A stretch of DNA of 64,000 nucleotides from Rhodobacteraceae bacterium D3-12 (GCA_025916135.1 CP104793.1:2046001-2110000), one strand, 5' to 3'. Positions 17,057 through 31,682 are shown, counted from the first letter of the stretch. Numbers and translations: made by a program. Notes: a model not told the origin generated them from the sequence alone.

Positions 17057-18802
17057 TTACCGCATTTCTTCTGCCGGGATTACGCCCAGAATACCAAGAC
17101 CTGCGGAAATAACAACGGCCACAGAGCGCGCGAGGGCGATTTTTGCCTGACTGGTCGCTGCATCCCCTTCCTGAAGGAAGCGTAGCGAGGGTTCTTCATT
17201 GCCGCGATTCCACAGCGAATGAAACTCGCTGGCCAGTTCGTAGAGGTAAAACGCCACGCGATGTGGCTCGTTCGATCGCCCGGCCGTTTCCACCAAACGC
17301 GGCCATTCAGCGATTTTCCGCGCGACGTTTAGCTCGGCCTCATGATCAAGCAGAGCAAGATCCGCCGCCGAAATCGTTGCAACATCTGTCGCGATCCCGG
17401 CCTCTTCGGCTTTCCGAAGCACCGAACATACCCGTGCGTGGGCGTATTGGACGTAGAAGACGGGATTGTCCTTGGATTGCTCCATCACCTTGTCAAAATC
17501 GAAATCCAGAGCCGCATCGTTTTTGCGCGTCAGCATGTGGAACCGCGTGACATCCGCGCCGACACGATCAACAAGGTCGCGTAGCATGATAAACGTGCCA
17601 TCCCGTTTCGACATCTTGAACGGCTCGCCATCTTTCCAGAGCTTCACCAGCTGGGTCAGCTTGATATCAAGCGGCACCTTGCCATCGGACAAGGCCGAAA
17701 CCGCGGCCTTCATCCGTTTAACATAGCCGCCATGGTCTGCGCCAAATACATCAATAAGAGCGTCGAAGCCTCTGGAAACCTTGTCATAATGATAAGCGAT
17801 GTCCGGCGCGAAATAGGTCCACGACCCATCCGATTTCATCACCGGGCGATCCACGTCATCACCATGCTCCGTCGATTTGAACAGCGTTTGCTCGCGCGGT
17901 TCCCAATCTTCGGGCTTTTTGCCCTTGGGTGGCTCGAGCACGCCCTCATAGATCAGCCCCTTATCTTCAAGGGCTTTCAACGCCGCCTCGATCCGGCCCG
18001 TGCCGTAAAGTGACTTTTCCGAATAGAACACGTCCATCTTGACGCCCAATTCCGCCAAATCGCCGCGGATCAGTTCCATCATCGCATCGGTGGAAAACTC
18101 CCGCACCTCGGCCAGCCAATCGGACTCGTCCTTGCCGACATAAGCATCGCCCACCTTGGCTTTAAGAGTTTCCCCCGCCTCGATCAGGTAATCACCGGGG
18201 TAAGTGCCATCCTCGAACGCCACCTCCTGCCCATGCGCTTCGAGATAGCGCAGGTAAACCGACCGAGCGAGCACATCAACCTGCGCACCGCCATCGTTGA
18301 TATAATACTCGCGCGTCACGTCATAACCGACGAAATCCAAGAGGCTAGCCAGCGCATCGCCGAACACGGCACCGCGCGTGTGCCCCACGTGCAAAGGCCC
18401 GGTTGGGTTCGCTGAGACATACTCGACGTTTACGCGCTTCCCCTCTCCCAGAGTTGAGCGCCCGAAGTCGGACCCGGCCTCAAGCGCCGCACGCACCACA
18501 TCCTGCCACATCCCAGTCGCCAACCGCAGGTTCAAAAACCCCGGTCCCGCAACATCTGCGCTGACGATCCGCGCATCAGCAGAGAGACGCGCAGCCAAAT
18601 CTTCAGCAATGTCACGCGGTTTCTTGCCGGCAGGTTTGGCCAGAACCATCGCCGCATTTGTCGCCATGTCGCCATGCGCTGCATCACGCGGCGGCTCTAC
18701 AGCCACATTAGCCATGTCGAGACCTTCGGGCAAAACCCCCTCGCCCTGCATCAAGGTCAATGTGTCAATCACCAAGGCGCGAATATCGGAAAAAAGGTTC
18801 AT
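17057..18802 (-). CDS. argS: Arginyl-tRNA synthetase
   Basis: ArgRS charges tRNA-Arg in the cytoplasm. The product of about 581 residues has the class I signatures [21 protein letters not shown] (HIGH region) and KMSKRDG (KMSKS-like). The DALR anticodon-binding domain lies at the C-terminus ([15 protein letters not shown] to [24 protein letters not shown]). The start chosen is ATG 18800-18802 with AGGGA 8 bases upstream; an ATG three codons earlier abuts the same site too closely. It is last in the minus-strand block and divergent from typA. Confidence 0.95.
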   Translation of the reverse strand: MNLFSDIRALVIDTLTLMQGEGVLPEGLDMANVAVEPPRDAAHGDMATNAAMVLAKPAGKKPRDIAEDLAARLSADARIVSADVAGPGFLNLRLATGMWQDVVRAALEAGSDFGRSTLGEGKRVNVEYVSANPTGPLHVGHTRGAVFGDALASLLDFVGYDVTREYYINDGGAQVDVLARSVYLRYLEAHGQEVAFEDGTYPGDYLIEAGETLKAKVGDAYVGKDESDWLAEVREFSTDAMMELIRGDLAELGVKMDVFYSEKSLYGTGRIEAALKALEDKGLIYEGVLEPPKGKKPEDWEPREQTLFKSTEHGDDVDRPVMKSDGSWTYFAPDIAYHYDKVSRGFDALIDVFGADHGGYVKRMKAAVSALSDGKVPLDIKLTQLVKLWKDGEPFKMSKRDGTFIMLRDLVDRVGADVTRFHMLTRKNDAALDFDFDKVMEQSKDNPVFYVQYAHARVCSVLRKAEEAGIATDVATISAADLALLDHEAELNVARKIAEWPRLVETAGRSNEPHRVAFYLYELASEFHSLWNRGNEEPSLRFLQEGDAATSQAKIALARSVAVVISAGLGILGVIPAEEMR

Positions 18803-18953
18803 AGCGTGCATCCCTAAGAGCGTTGCGCAGGCTTTACCACATTGGCGTGTGCCCGCAACCCGGCACCCTGAAATCCATCCAAAGCGGCTTTACCTCTGGC
18901 CTTTTGGCCAAGCTCATTGTAGGCGCTGGCCAAACCTTCAGGAAAGAACGAAC

Positions 18954-20771
<1,818 letters not shown>

Positions 20772-20777
20772 TATGAG

Positions 20778-20805
20778 GGCCGGGTTAATCCCCGGCCTTT
20801 CTTTT
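20778..20805 (+). terminator. Intrinsic terminator after typA
   Basis: GGCCGGG and CCCGGCC pair across a short TTAATC loop and are followed by TTTCTTTT, six bases after the typA stop. This is a classical rho-independent terminator. Confidence 0.85.
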
Positions 20806-20836
20806 ATCTAAGGTAGGGGTCACCCCGCCTCGCGCA

Positions 20837-21124
20837 TCAATCGCTGGTTTCAACCACCATCAATTCACGTTCGCTTGCGCCTTTCGCGTGGGCAAGCGCT
20901 GCTTGGTATTCGTCCGAGTGATAGCAGTTCACCGCAGCGTCCACGCTCGGAAACTTCGCCACGACATTGCGCGGACGCTCCTTGCCTTCCAACTGCACGA
21001 ATTTACCACCACGAGCGATAAATTCTCCACCGTGCTTGGCTATCGCCGGTCCCGCCAATTCCGCGTATTTGCCATAAGCTTCGGCATCCGTCACCGTGAC
21101 ATGTGCGATCCAAAGTGCGCCCAT
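20837..21124 (-). CDS. DUF1330-family protein
   Basis: The 95-residue ferredoxin-like alpha/beta-barrel protein has the DUF1330 pattern: WIAHVTVTDAEAYGKYAELAGPAIAKHGGEFIARGGKFVQLEG, then NVVAKFPSVDAAVNCYHSDEYQAAL. Biochemical function is not established. The start is ATG 21122-21124, with GGAGGA just upstream and only one base after the alaS stop, so the two genes are almost certainly cotranscribed and coupled. Confidence 0.88.
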   Translation of the reverse strand: MGALWIAHVTVTDAEAYGKYAELAGPAIAKHGGEFIARGGKFVQLEGKERPRNVVAKFPSVDAAVNCYHSDEYQAALAHAKGASERELMVVETSD

Positions 21125-21125
21125 C

Positions 21126-23801
21126 TTATCCTCCAATTGCGGCTTTTGCCGCCTTGATTGCTGCATCCGCGTTGGCCGCGTCCTTGCCGCCACCCTGCGC
21201 CATATCAGGGCGACCGCCACCGCCTTTTCCACCCAACTCTCCAACGGCAGCACGCACAAGATCAACAGCTGACAGGCTATCTGTCAAATCTGCTGTGACC
21301 CCGGCGGCGACTGCGGCTTTACCACCCGCATCCGCGATCAACAAAACCGCTCCGCTTTCCAGCCGTTGTTTATGCTCATCAATCAGCGCTGGAAGATCTT
21401 TACCCGACACACCGGAAAGGACCTGTGCGAAGAATTTCACGCCGTTAACCTCTTCAGCTTCGGTTCCGCCGCCTTGTCCGGCACCGCCTGACATCGCCAA
21501 CTCGCGTCGCAACTGTGCCACTTCGTTCTGCAACGCCTTGCGCTCATCCAACAGCGATTTCAATCGTTCAGGCAGCTCTCCTGCCTGCGCTTTCAACGCG
21601 CCTGCCAAATCGGCAACCAGCCCGGCTTGCGCTTCCAGATGCTCAAACGCGGCCGCCCCGGTGAGCGCCTCGATACGTCGAACGCCGGCGCTCGACGCAC
21701 TGTCACTCAGGATGACGCAAACGCCAATGTCCCCGGTCTGCTTCACATGTGTCCCGCCACAAAGCTCGATGGAATACGTCTCCCCGTCCATGCCTTTGCC
21801 GGTCGCCGCCGTGCCCATCGACACGACACGAACCTCATCACCGTACTTCTCTCCGAACAATGCCTGCGCACCAATCCCGCGCGCATCATCTGGCGTCATG
21901 ATCCGTGTGCTGACCGCGCTATTCTGGCGGATGAAGCCATTCACTTCTTCACCCACTTTGCGCAGCTCGTCATTGCTTAACCCCTTGGCGTGGCTGAAAT
22001 CAAAGCGAAGCCGGTCCTCTGCATTTAGCGACCCTCGCTGGGCCACATGCTCACCTAGATGCACCCGCAACGCCTCGTGCAACAAATGTGTTGCCGAATG
22101 GTTGGCTCGTACCTTGCTGCGTCGCGCATGATCTACTTCCAAAGACACAGTATCGCCCACTGACAATCCGCCTTGTTGCGGCACCAATTTATGGGCGATG
22201 ATCTTGCCGTCAGCAAACTTTTGAACGTCCGATACAGAACAGACATCATCCATGTCGTCCAAGCGCCGGACAAAACCATGGTCGGCCACCTGGCCACCAC
22301 TTTCGGCGTAAAACGGCGTCTGGTTCAATACGGCCCAGCCCTCTTCTCCCACGGCCAAAGCCTCAACAGACACGCCATCTTTGATTAACGCCAGAACCTG
22401 TCCCTCGGCGACTTCTGTGTCATAGCCAAGGAAATCGCTCGCGCCATGCGCATCGGCAACATCGAACCAGTGGGTGGCATCAGCCGCTTCGCCCGACCCT
22501 GACCATGCGGCACGCGCTTTGGCCTTTTGCTCGGCCATTGCGGTGTCGAACCCTTCGGTATCAACCTCACGATCCTTTTCGCGCAGCGCATCCTGCGTCA
22601 GATCCAGCGGAAAGCCATATGTATCATACAGCTTGAACGCCGCCTCACCGGGCAACGCGGCCCCTTCCGGCAAGCCTGCCAATTCATCATCAAGAAGCTT
22701 CAAGCCGCGATCAAGCGTGGTCTTAAACCGGGTCTCTTCCAGTTCCAGCGTCTCCTCAATCAACGCCTGCGCGCGACCAAGCTCGGGATAGGCAGCGCCC
22801 ATTTGCGACACGAGTGACTTGACCAATTTATGCATTACCGGGTCTTTTGCGCCCAAAAGATGCGCGTGCCGCATCGCCCGTCGCATAATCCGGCGCAGCA
22901 CATAACCACGCCCGTCGTTGCTAGGCATCACCCCGTCCGCGATCAAGAAACTGGTCGAGCGCAAATGATCCGCGATCACCCGATGGTGGGTCTTACCCGG
23001 CCCATCCGGATCGGTGCTTGTCACATCTGCCGAAGCTTCAATCAGCGCGCGGATCAAGTCCGTGGCATAGTTGTCGTTGGTGCCCTGCAACAACGCTGCG
23101 ACCCGCTCAATCCCCATGCCGGTGTCAATCGACTGCATGTCGAGCGCCTTCATCGAGCCGTCCTCAAACTGCTCGTTCTGCATGAAAACAAGGTTCCAGA
23201 TTTCCACAAAACGATCGCCATCTTCTTCGGGGCTACCCGGTGGGCCACCCCAAATGTGATCGCCATGATCAAAGAAAATTTCGGTGCAAGGTCCGCATGG
23301 ACCAGTCGGCCCCATCATCCAGAAATTGTCGTTGGTCGGAATTCGAATGATGCGCTCATCCGGTAGCTCCGCGACTTTTTTCCAAATTTCCGCCGCCTCG
23401 TCATCGGTGTGATAGACTGTCACCAACAACTTCTCGGCCGGGATATCCAATTCCTTGGTTATCAGCTCCCAAGCAAAGGGAATGGCGTCAGACTTGAAAT
23501 AGTCACCAAAGCTGAAATTTCCCAGCATCTCAAAAAACGTATGGTGACGCGCGGTATAACCAACATTGTCGAGATCATTGTGCTTGCCGCCTGCCCTCAC
23601 GCATTTTTGCGCCGAGGTCGCGCGGTTGTAATCACGCGTCTCAACGCCGGTGAACAGGTTCTTGAACTGCACCATGCCCGAGTTGACAAACATCAACGTC
23701 GGGTCGTTGCGCGGCACAAGCGGGGAACTCGGAACAATCTCGTGACCGTTCTTGGCAAAATAGTTCAGGAAGGTTGACCGGATGTCGTTCAGGCTGGGCA
23801 T
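21126..23801 (-). CDS. alaS: Alanyl-tRNA synthetase
   Basis: AlaRS charges tRNA-Ala and edits mischarged Ser/Gly. The 891-residue product is full length. It has the class II core ([35 protein letters not shown]), the editing domain with [12 protein letters not shown] and the zinc/editing CGGTHV segment, then a coiled coil and the C-Ala domain ([14 protein letters not shown]). It is upstream of the DUF1330 gene in one transcription unit. The alaS-recA neighbourhood is common in alphaproteobacteria. Confidence 0.96.
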   Translation of the reverse strand: MPSLNDIRSTFLNYFAKNGHEIVPSSPLVPRNDPTLMFVNSGMVQFKNLFTGVETRDYNRATSAQKCVRAGGKHNDLDNVGYTARHHTFFEMLGNFSFGDYFKSDAIPFAWELITKELDIPAEKLLVTVYHTDDEAAEIWKKVAELPDERIIRIPTNDNFWMMGPTGPCGPCTEIFFDHGDHIWGGPPGSPEEDGDRFVEIWNLVFMQNEQFEDGSMKALDMQSIDTGMGIERVAALLQGTNDNYATDLIRALIEASADVTSTDPDGPGKTHHRVIADHLRSTSFLIADGVMPSNDGRGYVLRRIMRRAMRHAHLLGAKDPVMHKLVKSLVSQMGAAYPELGRAQALIEETLELEETRFKTTLDRGLKLLDDELAGLPEGAALPGEAAFKLYDTYGFPLDLTQDALREKDREVDTEGFDTAMAEQKAKARAAWSGSGEAADATHWFDVADAHGASDFLGYDTEVAEGQVLALIKDGVSVEALAVGEEGWAVLNQTPFYAESGGQVADHGFVRRLDDMDDVCSVSDVQKFADGKIIAHKLVPQQGGLSVGDTVSLEVDHARRSKVRANHSATHLLHEALRVHLGEHVAQRGSLNAEDRLRFDFSHAKGLSNDELRKVGEEVNGFIRQNSAVSTRIMTPDDARGIGAQALFGEKYGDEVRVVSMGTAATGKGMDGETYSIELCGGTHVKQTGDIGVCVILSDSASSAGVRRIEALTGAAAFEHLEAQAGLVADLAGALKAQAGELPERLKSLLDERKALQNEVAQLRRELAMSGGAGQGGGTEAEEVNGVKFFAQVLSGVSGKDLPALIDEHKQRLESGAVLLIADAGGKAAVAAGVTADLTDSLSAVDLVRAAVGELGGKGGGGRPDMAQGGGKDAANADAAIKAAKAAIGG

Positions 23802-23887
23802 GGAGCAGGCCTCTTTTGAGCAGGAAATTGCACGTCAGAAGCGGTTTATCCCCAAGCCTCGCGCCTGTCCATGCACAGGCCACGAAA

Positions 23888-24439
23888 TCAATCGATTTTG
23901 CGCAACACGTCCCCGTTTTGGATGGTGCCGTCTTTCTCCACACTGCACAATAGGCCGCGCAAGCGGAGCTTCGGGTGGCCCGGCGCTGTCACCCATTCCT
24001 TGGCCGCAGCACCATATCGCACTTTCCATTTCACACATGCCTCGTTGAAAACGTCCGACACCCGCAAAACCGCGCTCCCCGCGCTGAGCAATTGCCCGAC
24101 AGGCAAGTTTTCTTCGCTCAAATCCATATCCACTATGAATGTATCACCCGGATGCGGCGTATTTTCACGATCACGCCATATCAGATCGAGCACACGCTTT
24201 TGCAAAACACAGACCTGAATACCCGGATGCGGCCGCCCATCTTCCAGCTTTAACCAAGGCTCATGCAGCCACCGTTCTCCAGGGATGCCTTCAGCTTGTG
24301 TAACCTCGATTTGGTCGACAAACTCACGCGCGTTTCGTCGGGGCCGAAGGCATAACATCTCAATGGCCGCCCCGGATTTCGGAGCGGCCAATATTTCGGG
24401 GATCGCCCGGTCAAGGTCTTCGCGACTGACGTGGCTCAT
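23888..24439 (-). CDS. MOSC-domain protein
   Basis: The 183-residue product carries a MOSC (molybdenum cofactor sulfurase C-terminal) domain. Landmarks are LCLRPRRNAREFVDQIEVTQAEGIPGERWL, VIDMDLSEENLPVG-like segments and the conserved Cys in SDVFNEACVKWKVRYG (about residue 136), which would bind sulfur or cofactor in the family. The substrate is unknown. It lies 27 bases downstream of recA on the same strand. Confidence 0.85.
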   Translation of the reverse strand: MSHVSREDLDRAIPEILAAPKSGAAIEMLCLRPRRNAREFVDQIEVTQAEGIPGERWLHEPWLKLEDGRPHPGIQVCVLQKRVLDLIWRDRENTPHPGDTFIVDMDLSEENLPVGQLLSAGSAVLRVSDVFNEACVKWKVRYGAAAKEWVTAPGHPKLRLRGLLCSVEKDGTIQNGDVLRKID

Positions 24440-24466
24440 TGTCCACCGCCGTTTGCCTTGGGTGCA

Positions 24467-25553
24467 TCAGCCGTCAAGCAACGCATCATCTTCTCCAGAG
24501 GCTCCAACCGGCCCATCAAGCATGTCAAACTCGAGCCCATGCGCAGCACGTATCTTGTCTTCGATCTCAAGCGCAATTGACGGGTTTTCCTTCATAAAGG
24601 TACGGGCATTTTCACGGCCCTGCCCGATCCGTTCATCCCCATAGGAAAACCATGCGCCAGATTTCTGCACAATTCCTGCAGCAACCCCAAGATCGAGGAG
24701 TTCGCCGGTTTTCGAAATCCCCTCACCATAGAGAATATCGAACTCCACTTGGCGGAAAGGAGGCGCAACCTTGTTTTTCACCACTTTCACGCGGGTCTGG
24801 TTGCCGATCACCTCATCACGGTCTTTGAGCGCGCCAATCCGGCGAATATCAAGCCGCACCGAAGAGTAAAACTTCAGCGCATTGCCGCCCGTCGTGGTTT
24901 CGGGCGAGCCGAACATAACACCGATTTTCATACGGATCTGGTTGATGAAAATCACCATACAATTCGAACGGCTGATCGAACCGGTCAGCTTGCGCATCGC
25001 CTGGCTCATCAATCTTGCATGCACGCCGACCGAGCTGTCGCCCATGTCACCTTCAAGCTCGCTCTTTGGCGTCAAAGCAGCGACCGAATCGACCACCACC
25101 ATGTTGACCGCGCCCGACCGCACAAGTGTGTCGACAATCTCAAGCGCTTGCTCGCCTGTGTCGGGCTGGGAAATCAAAAGCTCGTCAAGGTTCACACCCA
25201 ACTTCTTGGCATATTGCGGGTCAAGCGCGTGTTCGGCATCAACAAAGGCGCACACACCACCCTTTTTCTGCTCTTCGGCAACCACGTGCAGTGTCAGCGT
25301 TGTTTTGCCCGAACTCTCAGGCCCGTAAATCTCAATGATACGCCCTTTGGGCAACCCGCCGATACCAAGCGCGATATCAAGCCCAAGAGAGCCGGTCGGC
25401 GTGGATTCAATCTGCTGCACGGCGTTTTCCGCGCCCAGCTTCATGATGGATCCCTTGCCGAATTGCCGCTCAATCTGCGCGAGGGCCGAGATCCAGCGCC
25501 TTTTGCTTGTCCGAATTGCTTTTGCTCATTTTGAGAACTTCCGCCGTTGCCAT
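24467..25553 (-). CDS. recA: Recombinase RecA, with an apparent frameshift in codon 21-22
   Basis: RecA forms filaments on single-stranded DNA for strand exchange and LexA cleavage. The main frame contains Walker [10 protein letters not shown], the MAW motif, [17 protein letters not shown] and the L2 loop [18 protein letters not shown]. The true N-terminus is visible upstream from ATG 25551-25553: [21 protein letters not shown], then out of frame. Removing one base at plus-strand 25489-25492 gives [18 protein letters not shown], the canonical join, for a 361-residue protein. The first in-frame ATG after the break (25444) would lose the polymerisation helix. A consensus error is more likely than a recA mutant. 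An SOS box lies upstream. Confidence 0.92.
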
Positions 25554-25608
25554 CTTTGTTGCCTTTCTTATTCCACAGCCGCTTCTTGGCAGCAATGCGG
25601 AGTTACTT

Positions 25609-25623
25609 GTTCACCTCTTGTTC
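25609..25623 (-). promoter_or_regulatory. SOS box (LexA operator) upstream of recA
   Basis: GTTC-ACCTCTT-GTTC matches the alphaproteobacterial LexA consensus GTTC-N7-GTTC exactly. It lies 56 bases before the recA ATG. Together with the box at lexA it indicates a classical SOS circuit. Confidence 0.85.
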
Positions 25624-25739
25624 TCTATGAGATCAAAAGAGGAACATTTCAACTAAAATTTTTCGTAGCTCCACTTTTTTGCAGAATGGTTAAGGAGTAG
25701 TTTACAAAGGATCGATGCGATGCACTTTTTCTGAAAGGC

Positions 25740-26339
25740 ATGAATTTGCTAATATTTTCCAAAGCCCGTTTGGTGGTTTTGTCGGTACCTAAGACCGGCA
25801 CCACAGCGATCGAAGCCGCGCTTGCCCCCCATGCCGCCATGGCAGTCCTCGATCCTCCCGAGCTGAAGCATGCGCCAGTCTATCGCTACAATCGTTTTTT
25901 TCGCCCCATGGTCGAAAAGTTCATCGGCGCCGACGTAGATGTGATGGCTGTCGTTCGCGAACCAAAAAGCTGGCTCGGGTCATGGTACCGATATCGTCAG
26001 CGCCCCTTTTTGGACGGCAAGCGCCAATCCACATCCGGGCTCAGTTTTGAGCAATTCGTCGAAGGGTATCTTGGTGAACCTCGCAAAGGGTTTGCCGATG
26101 TCGGAAGTCAGGCGAAATTCGTTGAACCGCGCCCCAACGGCACCGAAGTCACCCGCTTATTTCGCTACGAACAACTCGATGATGCCGTGGCCTTCCTTGA
26201 AGAACGGTTGGAGTTGAGTATTGAATTGCCGCGCACGAACATCTCCCCCCAAGCCGATTTGTCGCTTTCAAGCGCGCTTGATAAGAAATTGCGCATCGCC
26301 TGCGCCGAAGATTTCGCGTTGTGGGACCGAGCGGGATAA
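25740..26339 (+). CDS. Sulfotransferase-like P-loop protein
   Basis: The 199-residue protein has the 5'-phosphosulfate-binding motif VPKTGTTAIEAAL at residues 16-28 and a 3'-phosphate-binding type segment VVREPKSWLGSWYRYR near residue 75. This is the pattern of PAPS-dependent sulfotransferases of the short bacterial type. Homologues in Rhodobacteraceae are sometimes mislabelled gamma-glutamyl kinase. The acceptor substrate is unknown. It is divergent from recA and convergent with cckA. Confidence 0.75.
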   Translation: MNLLIFSKARLVVLSVPKTGTTAIEAALAPHAAMAVLDPPELKHAPVYRYNRFFRPMVEKFIGADVDVMAVVREPKSWLGSWYRYRQRPFLDGKRQSTSGLSFEQFVEGYLGEPRKGFADVGSQAKFVEPRPNGTEVTRLFRYEQLDDAVAFLEERLELSIELPRTNISPQADLSLSSALDKKLRIACAEDFALWDRAG

Positions 26340-26362
26340 CTTACTCCGCGTGTCACTACCGA

Positions 26363-28837
26363 TTAATGCAGTTGCTGCCGGATTGTCTCTGTCAGCTCGG
26401 TGAGCGAGAAGGGCTTAGGCAGGAAAACTGAATTCGGAATTTCTGTTTTACCCTCGCCAAATGCGTCCTCGGCATAGCCAGAAACAAACACCACGCGCAC
26501 TTCCGGGCGCACTTCAAGCGCCTTTCGCACCCAACTCGGCCCATCCATGCCCGGCATCACCACGTCAGTTACAAAGATGTCCACGACAAGGTCGGTCTCC
26601 TCCAGTGCTTCAAGAGCCTCCTCGGCGGACCCGGCCTCCAGCACAGTATAGCCCTTCAATCTTAGAGCGCGCGACGCAAAAGCACGCACCGGAGCTTCAT
26701 CCTCGACCAAAAGAATAACCTCGTCACGCTTTGGAGTGGCGGCCACGCCCTCACCAACATCCGACGAATCGTTAGGCGCATCCCGAGACTGTTTCACGCC
26801 AAGTTCGAGCGCCTCTTCGCCCCCAATTCCCAAGGGCTCGCGAGGCGCATCCACTTCACTTGCGCAGTCATTCTCACCTAGAATATGAACATCGCCCGGC
26901 TTTGCTGTTTCACTTTGGTCATCCGGAGCGAAGGCCGGGAACAACAATGTAAAGGTCGACCCTTTCCCCGGTGTCGAGTCGGCAAATATAAACCCACCGC
27001 TTTGCTTGACGATCCCATAAGCGGTCGACAGACCAAGCCCTGTCCCCTCACCCGTGCGCTTGGTCGTATAGAACGGCTCAAAAATCTTCTGCAACTTATC
27101 GGCAGGAATGCCGGTGCCTTGATCACAAATTTCAACAGAAACATAATCTCCCGCAGCAAGGGTCGCACGATCGCGTTTGACTGTTCCGTCATAGGTCACG
27201 TTCCGAGTCCTCAGGCTTATATCCCCACCCGATGGCATTGCGTCACGCGCGTTGACGACAAGGTTCATCACCACCTGTTCAAGTTGCCGCTTGTCAGCCC
27301 GCAACGCGTGCAGCCCCTGCTCGTGATCCAAGGTCAACCGCACGGTTTCTCCAACCAGCCGATTTAACAAATGCGTCAAATCGCTCAGGGTATCGCGCAA
27401 ATCCAGCACCTCTAGGCGCAGGGTTTGTTTGCGGGAAAACGCCAGCAATTGGCTTACCAACGCGGCAGCACGGTTTGCGTTCTGATTGATCTGCACCAGA
27501 TCGTTATACCCGGGGTCGCCAGCGTCATGGCGAAGCAACAGAAGATCGCAATGCCCTGAAATTGCGGTCAGCAGATTGTTAAAGTCATGCGCCACCCCAC
27601 CCGCCAACTGACCTATCGCTTGCATTTTCTGGCTCTGCACAAACTGCGCCTCAAGCGTTTTCAGTTCGGTCGCATCATTTAGCACAGCAATGAGTGCTGT
27701 GCCGTTCGCATCCATCGCACGCTTGAGCATAACCTGAACGAAAACCTCGCGGTCCTCTCGCGATACGCGCAAAAATTCCGAACTATGAGTTTCGCGCCCC
27801 GCAGCCACTTCGGTCAGCCAGTCAGTAAGCGATCGACCCAGTCCTTCCATCAAGGTAGCAAGATGCAACCCCGTGCAATCGCCGCGCCCCAGAAGGTCAC
27901 GCGCGAGCCTGTTGGAAAGCAAAACCTCCCCCGTCGTCGCCACCTTGAGCATTGGCACCGGCAGCGCCTCTACATCTTTCCAACCCGGCGTTGAAAGGTC
28001 TGCTTCGCCCCCCTGTGGGTTAATCACCTCGGCCGCCTCTGTCGCGGGGGCAAGGATCAATTCCCTGCGCGTGGCTGCCAGGCTGCGTTCGGCGAGGAAG
28101 CATTTACGCGGTCCATCGACGGTTCGCACCAGATTGATATCGCCAGTGCGCGGCGCTCCATCCTCGAACAGCCGATCAATGTTCTTGACCCGCTCGCCCA
28201 CAAGATCGCGCGCGGCGTCATTCATGAAAAGAACTGTTCCGTTGCGCCCAACCGAAACAACCGGAAGAAAACTGCTGTCATTGGCACTCGCCACGGCCAT
28301 CCGCTCGCCGATCGCTTCGATCCGCCAAAGGTACTGCCCCCGCGAAAGCCGGTGAGTTGACAGACGCACATTGCCACGCCGCGTCACGATGTCTTCACGT
28401 GCAGCGCCCGTTTTATCGGCCCGCTTTCGTAGCCTCTGAACCACGGCAAGCGGATTGGCAAACACATCTCCCAGCAACCCGCTCAGGGTCAAAGCATCAC
28501 CGCGAAACTTGGTTTTGCCCGCCTCATTCACATACCAAAGCTCACCGTCTTCATCGGTGACAAAACACGGCGCTGCATCATGAGCCACGAATTCTGAAAT
28601 GGTCGCTTGGGCGCGTTTGTTGTTTTGACCAAACACCCAAATGATCACATATATCGCCACCACCAGCGCGATCAGCGTTCCGCCAACCATGCCGAGCACC
28701 TGCGCCAACGGCCCGTTTCCACTCCAAAAAGCGGCGCCTGCAAAAAGTGCCGCCATTACCGCGATCAGTGTTGCGCGCGGCTGAAATTGCAATGCCTTGC
28801 GTGTCACCTGTCCAGGCGTGAGAGCCGTATACGCCAC
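26363..28837 (-). CDS. cckA: Hybrid histidine kinase CckA (cell-cycle phosphorelay)
   Basis: The 824-residue kinase has two transmembrane helices (about 24-40 and 46-70), PAS-type sensor domains (about 80-390), a DHp domain with His417 in GQLAGGVAHDFNNLLTAISGH, a HATPase domain (NLVVNARDAMPSGG, DQGTGIPAD, GTGLGLSTAYGIV) and a C-terminal receiver (VILLVEDEAPVRAF, phospho-Asp in FVTDVVMPGMDG). In alphaproteobacteria CckA feeds ChpT and CtrA, controlling cell cycle, motility and, in Rhodobacteraceae, gene transfer agent release. The VAHDFNNLL box and layout are specific to CckA. Confidence 0.92.
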   Translation of the reverse strand: MAYTALTPGQVTRKALQFQPRATLIAVMAALFAGAAFWSGNGPLAQVLGMVGGTLIALVVAIYVIIWVFGQNNKRAQATISEFVAHDAAPCFVTDEDGELWYVNEAGKTKFRGDALTLSGLLGDVFANPLAVVQRLRKRADKTGAAREDIVTRRGNVRLSTHRLSRGQYLWRIEAIGERMAVASANDSSFLPVVSVGRNGTVLFMNDAARDLVGERVKNIDRLFEDGAPRTGDINLVRTVDGPRKCFLAERSLAATRRELILAPATEAAEVINPQGGEADLSTPGWKDVEALPVPMLKVATTGEVLLSNRLARDLLGRGDCTGLHLATLMEGLGRSLTDWLTEVAAGRETHSSEFLRVSREDREVFVQVMLKRAMDANGTALIAVLNDATELKTLEAQFVQSQKMQAIGQLAGGVAHDFNNLLTAISGHCDLLLLRHDAGDPGYNDLVQINQNANRAAALVSQLLAFSRKQTLRLEVLDLRDTLSDLTHLLNRLVGETVRLTLDHEQGLHALRADKRQLEQVVMNLVVNARDAMPSGGDISLRTRNVTYDGTVKRDRATLAAGDYVSVEICDQGTGIPADKLQKIFEPFYTTKRTGEGTGLGLSTAYGIVKQSGGFIFADSTPGKGSTFTLLFPAFAPDDQSETAKPGDVHILGENDCASEVDAPREPLGIGGEEALELGVKQSRDAPNDSSDVGEGVAATPKRDEVILLVEDEAPVRAFASRALRLKGYTVLEAGSAEEALEALEETDLVVDIFVTDVVMPGMDGPSWVRKALEVRPEVRVVFVSGYAEDAFGEGKTEIPNSVFLPKPFSLTELTETIRQQLH

Positions 28838-28941
28838 GAATGAGAACCCCGTTGTCGTTTCTTTTGCCGAGATTGCATCCTAAAGTCTTAAGCTCGCGTT
28901 AACCGCGTTGAATTACTTTTTGGAGTTGCTCTTAGGGGAAG

Positions 28942-30096
28942 CTACTGCCGCTGCAAGTGGGCGGTAAAAAACCCATCCGCCCCCGTATCTAGCGCCCAAT
29001 GCATGCGATACACTTCTGCCCAGTCTGCATGGCGCGACAAGAACGCGTCAATCCGCCGTTCATTTTCCTGCGCCAAAAGCGAACAGGTCGCATAAGCCAG
29101 CGTCCCGCCTTGGGCAACCAGCAGAGCCGCCTCATCAAGGATCTTGTCCTGAACGGCATTCAATTCTTCCAAACGCTCGGGCGTAAACCGCCACTTTGCG
29201 TCGGGGTCACGCCGCCATGTTCCACTACCTGAGCAAGGCACATCACACAGCACCAAGTCGAACGGGGCCAACCCCGCCAACGCATCGCTATCAACACATT
29301 CAACAACCACCCCTGCCCGCTCTGCACGCGGAGGCAAGTCTCGCATCCGCTTCGGATTGGCGTCATGGGCAAAAAATTGCGCCTCGCCGCGCCCAGCAAG
29401 CGCCAGTGTTTTGCCGCCCCCCCCCGCGCAGTAATCCAGCACCCGTGCGCCGTTCGGCACCTCAAGCGCCTCCATTGCGGCCTGACTGGCGGCGTCCTGT
29501 AACTCAACCAAACCGTCAAGATATGCCTCGGAACGTGCGACTTTCCGCGCGCCTTCCGTCACGAGCAGAGCGGCGTCGGCCAAATTGAACGGCTCCGAAG
29601 TAATTCCCTCAGCCCCAAGGGCATTTATCGCCTGCGTCACATCACCTTTGCGCAGGTTAACCCGCAGGAAAACATCAGCCCGCTGCTTCAGCGGTTCGAG
29701 CGCGGATTGAACATCTGCTCCAAACCGCGCCTCAAACGAGCCTAGCATCCAGTCAGGCACCTCTGGCCCGTCATACGACGGACCAACAGTGCTCTCTTCA
29801 GGCGTCAAAGGCGCCGGTGAATGGCCCACTCCGTTAAACAGCGCCGCCAGATCACCCCTCTGCAATCGGATCAGCCCGATCATCAAAGCACGGCCACTCT
29901 CGCCACCGCCCAAAGCCGCACAGCCTCGCTTCTGGCGCAATACATCATAAACGTGGTCGCGCACTGCGGCCCGGTCTTTCGACCCGGCATAACGCGCCCC
30001 ACGCGCCCAAGCCGTTAACGCTTTTTCAGCAGGCATAAGTTCACCTACGCGATCAAGACACTCAATCGCAGCCTGAACCCGTGCGCCGGGGGTCAC
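28942..30096 (-). CDS. RsmB/NOP2-type RNA cytosine-5 methyltransferase
   Basis: The 384-residue protein has an N-terminal NusB-like helical region and a C-terminal SAM-dependent methyltransferase. Motifs visible are LDYCAGGGGKTLALA (SAM binding), motif IV VLCDVPCSGSGTWRRDPD with one catalytic Cys, and motif VI LAYATCSLLAQENERRID with the second. The probable target is C967 of 16S rRNA, by analogy to RsmB. It begins directly after the guaB stop codon and is probably cotranscribed with it. Confidence 0.88.
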   Translation of the reverse strand: MTPGARVQAAIECLDRVGELMPAEKALTAWARGARYAGSKDRAAVRDHVYDVLRQKRGCAALGGGESGRALMIGLIRLQRGDLAALFNGVGHSPAPLTPEESTVGPSYDGPEVPDWMLGSFEARFGADVQSALEPLKQRADVFLRVNLRKGDVTQAINALGAEGITSEPFNLADAALLVTEGARKVARSEAYLDGLVELQDAASQAAMEALEVPNGARVLDYCAGGGGKTLALAGRGEAQFFAHDANPKRMRDLPPRAERAGVVVECVDSDALAGLAPFDLVLCDVPCSGSGTWRRDPDAKWRFTPERLEELNAVQDKILDEAALLVAQGGTLAYATCSLLAQENERRIDAFLSRHADWAEVYRMHWALDTGADGFFTAHLQRQ

Positions 30097-31590
<1,494 letters not shown>

Positions 31591-31682
31591 TCATGGATGG
31601 ATGCCGGGGAAAGCCTAATTCGCGGCTTGATAGAACCAACAAACCGAGTCACGCTCCAGTCAATCGCAATGAAAGGCAGGCC

